Source of the DNA: Acidobacteriaceae bacterium
GTDB lineage: Bacteria > Acidobacteriota > Terriglobia > Terriglobales > Acidobacteriaceae
Length of the DNA: 5,798 nucleotides
Assembly: GCA_003168235.1 (NCBI GenBank)
Contig: PMSZ01000306.1
Span: forward strand, 1 to 5,798
Direction of reading: 5' to 3'
The notes beneath the pieces are model-generated. The model was not told the origin of the DNA. It searched no databases and saw only the letters and a program-made list of their open reading frames with translations. The position numbers and the translations under genes were made by a program. Shown one piece after another: positions 1 to 5,798 of the stretch. Position 1 is the stretch's first letter. Each line of letters begins with the position of its first letter.

Positions 1-3000
1 CGCAAGATCACGGTGGACGTCAAGGGCGAGATTCTGGAACTCAAGAACACCATTAATACGATGGTGGATCAGCTCAACGCTTTCGCTGCCGAAGTAACCC
101 GCGTAGCCCGCGAAGTCGGCACAGAAGGCAAGCTGGGCGGCCAGGCCCAGGTTCCTGGCGTGGCCGGCACGTGGAAGGATCTTACTGATAACGTGAACGT
201 CATGGCCGCCAATTTGACGGAACAGGTACGCGGCATCGTAAAAGTTGTAACCGCCGTCGCCAATGGCGAGCTAACTCAAAAGCTGATCGTGAATGCTAAG
301 GGTGAGGTCGCCGCCCTTGCCGAAACGATCAACAACATGACCAACACGCTGGCCACGTTTGCTGACCAGGTTACAACGGTCGCACGCGAAGTGGGGGTTG
401 AGGGGCGGCTCGGCGGTCAGGCCAACGTCCCCGGCGCGGCCGGCACCTGGAAAGACCTCACGGGCAACGTCAACTTGCTGGCCGACAATTTGACAAACCA
501 GGTGCGCGCCATCGCCGAGGTGGCAACCGCAGTTACCAAGGGAGACCTTACTCGCTCCATTCAAGTGGAAGCCAGCGGCGAAGTCGCGGAGTTGAAAGAC
601 AACATCAATACCATGATCGACAATCTCCGCCTGACCACCGATCGCAATACCGAGCAAGATTGGCTTAAGACAAATCTGGCCCGTTTTACTGGGATGTTGC
701 AAGGGCAGCGCGATCTGGCCACTGTGGGACGGATGCTGTTGTCGGAACTGTCGCCCCTCGTGAATGCCCAACAAGGTGTGATCTACCAGATGGGAACGGA
801 AGAATCGGCCGAGATGATGCTGCTCTCAGCCTTTGCCGGTGACGGCGAGGACGGGCATTTGCGCCGTTTGAAGCTAGGTGAGGGCCTGGTGGGCCAATGC
901 GCCGCGGAAAAGCGGCGGATGCTGATCTCGGATTTGCCAGAGAGCACAATCGCAATCCGTTCGGGCCTGTTCGAAGCCGTTCCACGCAACGTTATCGTGC
1001 TTCCGGTTCTCTTCGAAGACCGCGTGAAAGCGGTTATCGAGCTAGCCTCCCTGAGTAATTTCACAACCTCCCATCTCGCATTTCTCGAGCAACTTACCGC
1101 CAGCATCGGCATCGTGCTCAATAGTATCGAAGCCACCATGCAGACAGAAGGCCTGTTGAAGCAGTCGCAACAGCTGGCCACGGAACTCCAGATGCAGCAA
1201 CGGGAGTTACAACAAACGAACGAGCAACTCGCGCAGAAAGCACAACAGCTCGCCGAACAGAACGTTGAAGTCGAGCGTAAGAACCAGGAAATTGAACAGG
1301 CGCGTCGCGCTTTGGAAGAAAAAGCCAAAGAACTGGCGTTGACTTCGAAATACAAGTCCGAGTTCCTGGCCAACATGTCACATGAGCTGCGTACACCTTT
1401 GAACAGCATTCTCGTTCTCGGCCAGCAACTCACTGACAATCCGGAAGGTAACCTGACACCAAAGCAAGTCGAGTTCTCCCGGACGATTCACGGAGCTGGA
1501 ACTGACTTGCTGAACCTGATCACAGACATTCTCGATTTGTCAAAGATTGAATCCGGAACCGTTTCAGTAGAAGCGGAAGAGGTATTCTTTGCCAGTCTGC
1601 TCGATACCGTGGAGCGCCCCTTCCGGCACGAAGCTGAGAACCGGCGGCTCAGTTTCGAAGTCCAGACCGATCCAAATCTGGCCCGCAGCGTAGTCACGGA
1701 CTCGAAGCGTTTGCAACAAGTCTTGAAAAATCTGTTGTCCAACGCGTTCAAGTTCACCGAACTGGGAGGCGTTCGTCTGTCCATCTCGACTGCCAGAAGT
1801 GGGTGGAGCGAGGATCACCCAATTCTGAACAAGGCCGCGGCGGTCGTAGCCTTCGAAGTTTCCGATACTGGTATTGGTATTCCACTGGATAAGCAGCGCA
1901 TCATTTTCGAGGCCTTCCAGCAGGCAGACGCAGGTACTAGCCGCAAGTACGGGGGCACGGGTCTTGGGCTGGCCATCAGTCGCGAGCTAGCCAGTCTGCT
2001 TGGCGGGGAAATCCAGTTACGCAGTGCTCCGGATCGTGGTAGTACGTTCACTCTGTACTTACCACAAACCTATGTAGGACCGTCCAGCACTTCGACAACG
2101 GAAAGAAGAGCTCCAACATCCGTCTCGCAGATTTCTGTCATCGGCTCGGAGCATCCGCTCGAGAAAATCCCCGACGACCGGGACAATCTGCGGCCCGAAG
2201 ACGCCATTCTTTTGATTGTAGAGGACGACCCTCACTATGCCCGCGTGTTGCGCGATCTTTCCCAGGATATGGGATTCAAAGTTCTCATAGCTTTGCGCGG
2301 CGCCGAGGCGCTGGTGCTGGCGCGAGAGTATCACCCCACTGCCGTGACCCTGGATGTGTTCCTGCCTGACATGCTGGGTTGGACGGTGCTGAATCGCCTG
2401 AAGCAAGATCCCGCAACTCGGCACATTCCGGTACAGATGCTGACCCTCGACGAAGATCGTCAACACGGTCTGGCACGCGGCGCCTTTGCTTTTGTGACAA
2501 AACCAACGACGCCGGAAGGTTTGAAAACGGCTCTCGCTCACATCAAGGAATATGCAGCTCCACGACGCAAACGGTTGCTGGTGGTAGAAGATAATTTGGC
2601 TGAGCAACTTAGCATCCAGGAACTGCTCGGCTTTGACGACATTGACGTCACGACAGTGTCCAGCGGTGAAGAGGCGGTCCGGGCAGTTAATGAGCAAACG
2701 TTCGATTGTGTGGTTCTTGATCTGCGGCTGCCCGATATCTCCGGTTTTGACGTGCTGGAGCGATTCCGGGATACTCCGGCACTATGCGATCTGCCGGTTG
2801 TTGTGTTCACGGGTAAGGAACTCTCCCCCGAAGAGGATGCTCGCCTGCACGCATTGGCCCGCAGTGTCGTGGTAAAAGGTGTCGAATCGCCCGAACGTTT
2901 GCTTGACGAAACTGCTTTGTTCCTGCATCGCGTCGTCGCGGATCTTCCGGTCGAAAAACAGAGATTGCTGGAACGGTTGCACCACTCGGACGATGCTTTG

Positions 3001-3372
3001 GTAGGCAAGAGCGTCCTGGTAGTCGACGACGATGTGCGCAACATTTTCGCTCTCAGCAGCGTGCTCGAACGGCGAGGCATGCACGTCATCACCGCGGGAA
3101 CTGGCCGGGAAGCGATCGCAAAACTGGATTCGACGCCAGAGGTCGCAATCGTCCTCATGGATATCATGATGCCCGAGATGGATGGCTACGAAACCATGCG
3201 GGTGATCCGCCAAAACACTTCGCTGCAGCGTTTGCCCATCATTGCTCTGACGGCAAAAGCAATGAAGGGAGATCGCGAGAAATGCCTGGAGGCCGGTGCG
3301 TCCGAATACCTGGCAAAGCCCGTCAACATCGAGCAACTACTGTCGTCGTTGCGTATGTGGCTTCACAGATAA
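1..3372 (+). CDS. Hybrid sensor histidine kinase, HAMP array-GAF-HisKA-HATPase-3 receivers (5' end outside window)
   Basis: The reading frame is open from base 1 to the TAA at 3370-3372, giving 1123 visible residues (numbered from base 1); the true start lies upstream. The domains seen are: HAMP repeats (about 1-213); a GAF domain (about 229-378, including G-E-G-L-V-G-Q-C); a Gln/Glu-rich coiled coil (about 383-449); and HisKA with H-E-L-R-T-P, phospho-acceptor H461 (codon 1381-1383) and an E-x-x-T phosphatase-type motif. HATPase_c follows, with N-box N581, G1 D-T-G-I-G-I (622-627), an F-box near 636-639, and G2 G-G-T-G-L-G-L (651-657). Three receivers end the protein: D785 with T815/K834, D907 with T937/K959, and D1054 with T1084/K1106. 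By family knowledge it autophosphorylates on His from ATP and passes phosphate to receiver Asp residues. No membrane segment is visible, but one could precede the HAMP array upstream. The signal is unknown. A complete protein of this class is usually much longer. The next gene follows after 48 nt, suggesting an operon. Confidence 0.95.
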   Translation, partial: RKITVDVKGEILELKNTINTMVDQLNAFAAEVTRVAREVGTEGKLGGQAQVPGVAGTWKDLTDNVNVMAANLTEQVRGIVKVVTAVANGELTQKLIVNAKGEVAALAETINNMTNTLATFADQVTTVAREVGVEGRLGGQANVPGAAGTWKDLTGNVNLLADNLTNQVRAIAEVATAVTKGDLTRSIQVEASGEVAELKDNINTMIDNLRLTTDRNTEQDWLKTNLARFTGMLQGQRDLATVGRMLLSELSPLVNAQQGVIYQMGTEESAEMMLLSAFAGDGEDGHLRRLKLGEGLVGQCAAEKRRMLISDLPESTIAIRSGLFEAVPRNVIVLPVLFEDRVKAVIELASLSNFTTSHLAFLEQLTASIGIVLNSIEATMQTEGLLKQSQQLATELQMQQRELQQTNEQLAQKAQQLAEQNVEVERKNQEIEQARRALEEKAKELALTSKYKSEFLANMSHELRTPLNSILVLGQQLTDNPEGNLTPKQVEFSRTIHGAGTDLLNLITDILDLSKIESGTVSVEAEEVFFASLLDTVERPFRHEAENRRLSFEVQTDPNLARSVVTDSKRLQQVLKNLLSNAFKFTELGGVRLSISTARSGWSEDHPILNKAAAVVAFEVSDTGIGIPLDKQRIIFEAFQQADAGTSRKYGGTGLGLAISRELASLLGGEIQLRSAPDRGSTFTLYLPQTYVGPSSTSTTERRAPTSVSQISVIGSEHPLEKIPDDRDNLRPEDAILLIVEDDPHYARVLRDLSQDMGFKVLIALRGAEALVLAREYHPTAVTLDVFLPDMLGWTVLNRLKQDPATRHIPVQMLTLDEDRQHGLARGAFAFVTKPTTPEGLKTALAHIKEYAAPRRKRLLVVEDNLAEQLSIQELLGFDDIDVTTVSSGEEAVRAVNEQTFDCVVLDLRLPDISGFDVLERFRDTPALCDLPVVVFTGKELSPEEDARLHALARSVVVKGVESPERLLDETALFLHRVVADLPVEKQRLLERLHHSDDALVGKSVLVVDDDVRNIFALSSVLERRGMHVITAGTGREAIAKLDSTPEVAIVLMDIMMPEMDGYETMRVIRQNTSLQRLPIIALTAKAMKGDREKCLEAGASEYLAKPVNIEQLLSSLRMWLHR
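22..639 (+). repeat. In-frame tandem HAMP repeat, 276-nt (92-residue) period
   Basis: Within the first kinase, unit 1 spans 22-297, unit 2 spans 298-573, and a shortened third unit starts at 574 and fades by about 639. Each unit opens with (K/S)-G-E-(I/V) and contains V-A-R-E-V-G, L-G-G-Q-A, V-P-G and A-G-T-W-K-D-L-T. The spacing is exactly 92 residues, with no insertion between units 1 and 2. The DNA has diverged mostly at third codon positions (for example ggcacgtggaag versus ggcacctggaaa), so this is an old, selected protein repeat and not a recent duplication. Each unit probably holds two HAMP-like helical modules. The residues before base 22 (R-K-I-T-V-D-V) look like the end of a preceding unit, so the array continues upstream. 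Confidence 0.9.
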
Positions 3373-3383
3373 ACGTTGGTGGA

Positions 3384-3397
3384 GCGGGAACACCCGC
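3384..3397 (+). other. Small hairpin between the two kinase genes
   Basis: GCGGG (3384-3388) pairs with CCCGC (3393-3397) around an AACA loop. It lies in the 48-nt gap between the first kinase's stop and the second kinase's chosen start. No T-run follows, so it is not an intrinsic terminator. A 5-bp GC stem can arise by chance in DNA of this composition. It could act as a minor mRNA-stability or translation element. Confidence 0.3.
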
Positions 3398-3410
3398 CCG
3401 ATAGCGGCAT

Positions 3411-3414
3411 GGAG
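3411..3414 (+). promoter_or_regulatory. Ribosome-binding site that sets the start of the second kinase
   Basis: GGAG sits 6 nt before the ATG at 3421. The alternative in-frame starts (TTG 3376, GTG 3379, ATG 3409) have no comparably placed purine-rich site. Receiver homology begins only after 3421 (K-V-N-I-L-M-V-D-D), so 3421 is preferred. The ATG at 3409 would place the GGAG inside the coding sequence. Confidence 0.65.
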
Positions 3415-3420
3415 AAAACG

Positions 3421-5037
3421 ATGGACGCGGACGACAAAGTCAACATCCTCATGGTGGATGATCAGCCCGCCAAGCTCCTCAGCTACGAGGTAATGCTGGG
3501 TGAGCTTGGGGAGAACCTGATCAAGGCAGCTTCCGCGAAAGAAGCGCTCGAAGTTCTCCTAAGAACGGATGTTGCCGTGGTTCTGATGGACGTAAGCATG
3601 CCTGAGCTGGATGGCTTTGAGTTAGCCATGATGATCCGCCAGCATCCACGGTTTCAACGGACCGCTATCATCTTTATCTCGGCCGTGCACCTGACCGATT
3701 TAGACCGGCTAAAGGGATATGAGCACGGAGCGGTCGATTACATTTCTGTTCCCGTCATACAGGAACTCTTACGCGCGAAGGTAAGGGTATTTGCCGAGTT
3801 ACATCGAAAAACAAGGCAGCTCGAGGCGCTGAATCGTGATCTCGAACACCGCGTATCTGAGCGAACCGAGGAGCTAGCTTCCAAGGCCGAACTGCTCCTG
3901 AAGCTGAATGTTGAGCTGGCTGGAAAGAATCAGGAACTCGATGCCGTTGTTAGGACTGCCCCAGATGTCATTTTCAGCAGCCTGGGAGATGCATGCTACG
4001 AGTATGTCAGCGAACGATTTCACGAATATACCGGAGCGTCGACAGTCTCCGGTGAGAAGGTGAGTTGGTTGGACTATGTGCATCCCGAGGATGTCGAGCG
4101 CAGCCGGGCCGGTTGGTTCCAGACCATTGCAGCCGGAGGGCATTACGAAGCGGAGTATCGTTTGCGTTCCAAAAATGGCGATTACCGCTGGTTTCGATCG
4201 CGTGCTGTTTCCATCCGGGATTTGGATGGGAAGATCGTTAAATGGTATGGGACCTGCTCCGATATTCACGACAGCAAGTTGCTCGAACAATCGATTCGTG
4301 ACAGTGCCATCGAACTCGAAAAGATGGTCGACCAACGGACAGACGAATTGCGGAAACTCTCCACTCGTCTTATGACGATGCAAGACCAGGAGCGGCGGCG
4401 TATCGCGCGCGATCTTCACGATGGATTGGGACAAGAGCTCGCCGTCGCTAAGATGGTATTAGATAAGATGCTTCTGGAAAAACCCGCCCAGGCACACGAG
4501 CAAGCGTGGGTTCAGGCAAGCTCTATTATCGAGCGGGCGATCCAGGAGGTTCGTACCATGTCTCATCTTCTGCACCCCCCATTACTCGACGAAGTCGGAC
4601 TGCAGTCAGCCCTCGGTTGGTATGTCGAGGGGCTTACTAAGCGCAGTGGCATCGATACCTTACTTAACGTGCAGCCCCCGAACTTTCCGCGGCTGGCGCC
4701 CGCGGTTGAGACGGCGGTCTTTCGAATTGTTCAGGAAGCGCTCACCAATGTATTCCGGCACTCCGGGGCTCGGAAGGTCTGCATTACCTTGACTCACAGA
4801 GATGACCTGATCGTGGTTTCCGTACTGGACGACGGGAAAGGGATCGATCAGCGAGTTGCAGATCTTCGTCCCGAAAGCATCGGAGTTGGCATTGGCGGCA
4901 TGAAGCAGCGCGCCAAGGAATTCGGCGGAGAATTGCGGCTTGCGAATGCCGACCCCGGAACCCTCCTTGAATTGGTGATTCCCTCAGCCTTGGCATTGCG
5001 AGAAGCGACTGCAATCTTAAATGGCTGTAGTGTGTGA
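3421..5037 (+). CDS. Receiver-PAS-HisKA_3 hybrid sensor histidine kinase (NarL class)
   Basis: This is a complete gene of 538 residues ending at TGA 5035-5037. The receiver covers about 6-125, with acidic D13-D14, phospho-acceptor D57 in L-M-D-V-S-M-P (codon 3589-3591) and S87. The usual Lys before Pro is V110 (D-Y-I-S-V-P-V). A coiled coil follows (about 125-175), then a PAS/PAC domain (about 172-285, with H-P-E-D and Y-R-L-R-S-K-N-G-D-Y-R-W-F). A second short coiled coil leads to the HisKA_3 dimerisation domain: R-R-R-I-A-R-D-L-H-D-G-L-G-Q with H333 (codon 4417-4419) and a D-x-x-x-Q phosphatase motif. The ATP-binding domain shows N443, D-D-G-K-G-I near 470 and a G-x-G-x-G-G-M-K-Q-R lid region (488-495). 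There is no signal peptide or membrane segment, so it is probably cytosolic. By family, HisKA_3 kinases phosphorylate NarL/LuxR-type regulators; none is in this window. Inference: the N-terminal receiver takes input from the upstream kinase and controls the C-terminal kinase core. Confidence 0.93.
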   Translation: MDADDKVNILMVDDQPAKLLSYEVMLGELGENLIKAASAKEALEVLLRTDVAVVLMDVSMPELDGFELAMMIRQHPRFQRTAIIFISAVHLTDLDRLKGYEHGAVDYISVPVIQELLRAKVRVFAELHRKTRQLEALNRDLEHRVSERTEELASKAELLLKLNVELAGKNQELDAVVRTAPDVIFSSLGDACYEYVSERFHEYTGASTVSGEKVSWLDYVHPEDVERSRAGWFQTIAAGGHYEAEYRLRSKNGDYRWFRSRAVSIRDLDGKIVKWYGTCSDIHDSKLLEQSIRDSAIELEKMVDQRTDELRKLSTRLMTMQDQERRRIARDLHDGLGQELAVAKMVLDKMLLEKPAQAHEQAWVQASSIIERAIQEVRTMSHLLHPPLLDEVGLQSALGWYVEGLTKRSGIDTLLNVQPPNFPRLAPAVETAVFRIVQEALTNVFRHSGARKVCITLTHRDDLIVVSVLDDGKGIDQRVADLRPESIGVGIGGMKQRAKEFGGELRLANADPGTLLELVIPSALALREATAILNGCSV

Positions 5038-5137
5038 CAGAGCTTCGACCTTGCCGCACTGTTGGTGCCCCTAACTCCGAATAAATAAAAGAATTATCAG
5101 CTCGAGCGAACCCATTCCTGCCGGTACAGCAAGTTTT

Positions 5138-5166
5138 GGAACCAAGTACAGTGGCACCCCTATGGG
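5138..5166 (+). promoter_or_regulatory. Tentative ECF-type promoter (GGAACC -35)
   Basis: GGAACC at 5138-5143 matches the GGAAC -35 core used by many ECF sigma factors, which often transcribe their own gene. The matching -10 is weak: 17 nt later the sequence is TATGGG (5161-5166), not a clear GTC/TCTAA-type element. A second GGAAC at 5205-5209 has TGTTGA only 13 nt further on, which is too short. If the first is real, the transcript leader would be roughly 90 nt and would carry the stem-loop at 5218-5241. Confidence 0.2.
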
Positions 5167-5217
5167 ACAGGTGTCGTCACTTCGCTAGTCTCTTCTGGTA
5201 GCGCGGAACGCTCCCGC

Positions 5218-5241
5218 AGTTGTGTTGAGAGCAGCGCAACT
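5218..5241 (+). promoter_or_regulatory. 10-bp stem-loop in the sigma-factor leader
   Basis: Arm AGTTGTGTTG (5218-5227) pairs along its full length with CAGCGCAACT (5232-5241) around a 4-nt AGAG loop, giving ten pairs of which two are G-U. On the opposite strand those two would be A-C mismatches, so the structure is favoured in + strand RNA, the sense of the downstream gene. It ends 10 nt before the AAGGAG ribosome-binding site. There is no T-run, so it is not an intrinsic terminator. It may affect translation initiation or mRNA stability of the sigma factor; function is unproven. Confidence 0.5.
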
Positions 5242-5251
5242 CCAGTCGATC

Positions 5252-5257
5252 AAGGAG
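5252..5257 (+). promoter_or_regulatory. Strong ribosome-binding site for the sigma factor
   Basis: AAGGAG is followed by a 6-nt spacer (acgaca) and GTG at 5264. The frame stays open upstream to a TAG at 5186-5188, so this site decides the start. The other in-frame candidates (CTG 5195, GTG 5222, TTG 5225) lack such a site, and the last two fall inside the stem-loop. Confidence 0.8.
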
Positions 5258-5263
5258 ACGACA

Positions 5264-5798
5264 GTGGCCACCTTCCCAATATCAGCGACGGCAACAAATG
5301 TATTTCCCGTGAGCGTTGTTCAGCAAAAAGAGCGAGGTCCGGTCGACTCGGAAGGCAGCCTCGTCCGGCGCGCACAGCGAGGGGACGAGCAGGCTTTTGC
5401 CACGCTCTATAATTTGCATAAGAAACGGGTGTATGCCGTTTGCCTGAAAATGACAAGGGATGTTGCCGACGCCGAAGATCTCACCCAGGAAGCCTTTCTT
5501 CAGGTGTTTCGCTGCGTGAATTCATTTCGCGGCGATTCGGCCTTCTCTACCTGGCTTTACAGGGTTGCGGTGAATACGGTGCTGATGAAGCTACGCCGTC
5601 GAAAATCTCCACCCTTAGTGTCTCTTGATGAGCCGGTCTCGGCAGATTCGCCTTCGCTCAAGCGGGAAATTGGCAAACCGCATCCCAGTCTCCAGGGGGC
5701 GGTTGACCGTATCGCTTTACGGCGGGCAGCCGCCGAACTCCCCGCGGGATGCCGGCAGATTTTTGATCTCCACGAAGTTGAGGGCTTTCAGCATCATG
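5264..5798 (+). CDS. ECF sigma-70 family RNA polymerase sigma factor (3' end outside window)
   Basis: The frame is open from GTG 5264 to the window end, giving 178 full codons without a stop. Region 2 covers about 33-113: L-V-R-R-A-Q-R-G-D-E-Q-A-F-A-T-L-Y, then D-A-E-D-L-T-Q-E-A-F-L-Q-V-F (69-82, core-polymerase binding), then F-S-T-W-L-Y-R-V-A-V-N (94-104, the 2.3/2.4 segment for promoter melting and -10 contact). A linker of about 114-146 follows. Region 4 begins at about 147 (L-P-A-G-C-R-Q-I-F-D-L-H-E-V-E-G-F-Q-H-H) and is cut before its DNA-binding helix is complete. ECF factors are usually about 180-220 residues, so only a small part is missing. The first 30 or so residues are a low-conservation extension rich in Ser, Thr and Val. 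By family it binds core RNA polymerase and directs it to GGAAC-type promoters, commonly under anti-sigma control. An anti-sigma gene could lie just downstream, outside the window. Translation start and family are well supported; its regulon is unknown. Confidence 0.93.
   Translation, partial: MATFPISATATNVFPVSVVQQKERGPVDSEGSLVRRAQRGDEQAFATLYNLHKKRVYAVCLKMTRDVADAEDLTQEAFLQVFRCVNSFRGDSAFSTWLYRVAVNTVLMKLRRRKSPPLVSLDEPVSADSPSLKREIGKPHPSLQGAVDRIALRRAAAELPAGCRQIFDLHEVEGFQHH

Larger units (their letters stand above)
5038..5263 (+). other. Non-coding gap before the sigma-factor gene
   Basis: These 226 nt have no supported coding sequence. They hold an AT-rich patch at 5080-5098 that stands out from the surrounding GC-richer DNA, a GGAACC element at 5138-5143, a weaker possible stem between 5153-5158 and 5170-5175, and a strong stem-loop at 5218-5241. 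No hairpin followed by a T-run was found after the second kinase, so its transcription end is unknown. A separate promoter for the sigma gene probably lies here (inference from the gap length). Confidence 0.6.

Noticed and set aside
783..1439. Long open frame (218 codons) on the minus strand inside the first kinase
   Set aside because: It lies wholly antisense to well-supported GAF, coiled-coil and HisKA coding sequence. Its translation is rich in Ser, Cys and Arg with no recognisable domain, as expected from the complement of biased codons.
2059..3336. Several overlapping minus-strand open frames of 184-212 codons opposite the receivers
   Set aside because: They overlap one another in different frames and have no domain signature, while the plus frame encodes three clear receivers.
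3376..3420. Earlier starts for the second kinase (TTG 3376, GTG 3379, ATG 3409)
   Set aside because: They add non-conserved residues before the receiver and lack a well-spaced ribosome-binding site. GGAG is placed 6 nt before ATG 3421.
3874..4434. Minus-strand open frame (186 codons) opposite the PAS and HisKA_3 region
   Set aside because: It is antisense to conserved kinase coding sequence and has no recognisable motif or matching ribosome-binding site.
5151..5180. Second stem between GTGGCACC and GGTGTCGTCAC
   Set aside because: Only about six pairs, including a G-U, form around an 11-nt loop, and competing pairings exist. It is too weak to list as its own feature.
5162..5188. Eight-codon ATG open frame in the sigma-gene leader
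   Set aside because: It has no purine-rich site before the ATG and no repeated regulatory codon typical of a leader peptide.
5218..5241. Reading the leader stem-loop as an intrinsic terminator
   Set aside because: The sequence after the stem is tccagtcgatc-like with no T-run, and it lies immediately before a strong ribosome-binding site.

Overview
The window holds three same-strand (+) protein genes, two of them cut by the window edges. It reads as a bacterial signal-transduction locus. Base composition is moderately GC-rich. The combination of a HAMP-array hybrid kinase, a receiver-PAS-HisKA_3 kinase and an ECF sigma factor with a D-L-H-E-V-E-G-F-Q-H-H region 4 start suggests Acidobacteriota (Terriglobia-like). 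That placement is recall of similar proteins, not a search, and other soil bacteria with large signalling repertoires are possible.

Region 1 (1-3372): the C-terminal 1123 residues of a giant hybrid histidine kinase. In order it has the end of a HAMP array with an exact 92-residue period, a GAF domain, a Gln/Glu-rich coiled coil, a HisKA/HATPase_c core with H461, and three tandem receivers (phospho-acceptors D785, D907 and D1054, counted from the first codon in the window). The start, any membrane segments and earlier HAMP units lie upstream of the window.

Region 2 (3373-5037): after a 48-nt gap comes a complete 538-residue cytosolic kinase, probably co-transcribed with the first. It has an N-terminal receiver, a coiled coil, a PAS domain, and a HisKA_3/NarL-class kinase core with H333. 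Its receiver has Val where receivers normally carry the conserved Lys.

Region 3 (5038-5263): a 226-nt non-coding gap. It contains an AT-rich patch, a loose GGAACC element, and a well-formed 10-bp stem-loop that ends 10 nt before a strong ribosome-binding site.

Region 4 (5264-5798): the first 178 codons of an ECF (sigma-70 family, RpoE-like) sigma factor starting at GTG. It is cut within region 4.

A plausible working model (inference) is that the first kinase feeds phosphate through its receivers and into the receiver of the second kinase. The second kinase would then act through a NarL/LuxR-type regulator that is not in the window. Whether the sigma factor belongs to the same circuit cannot be decided from this sequence. 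No RNA genes, mobile elements, CRISPR arrays or convincing intrinsic terminators were seen. The architecture is uncommon but built from known families, so I do not claim a wholly new system.
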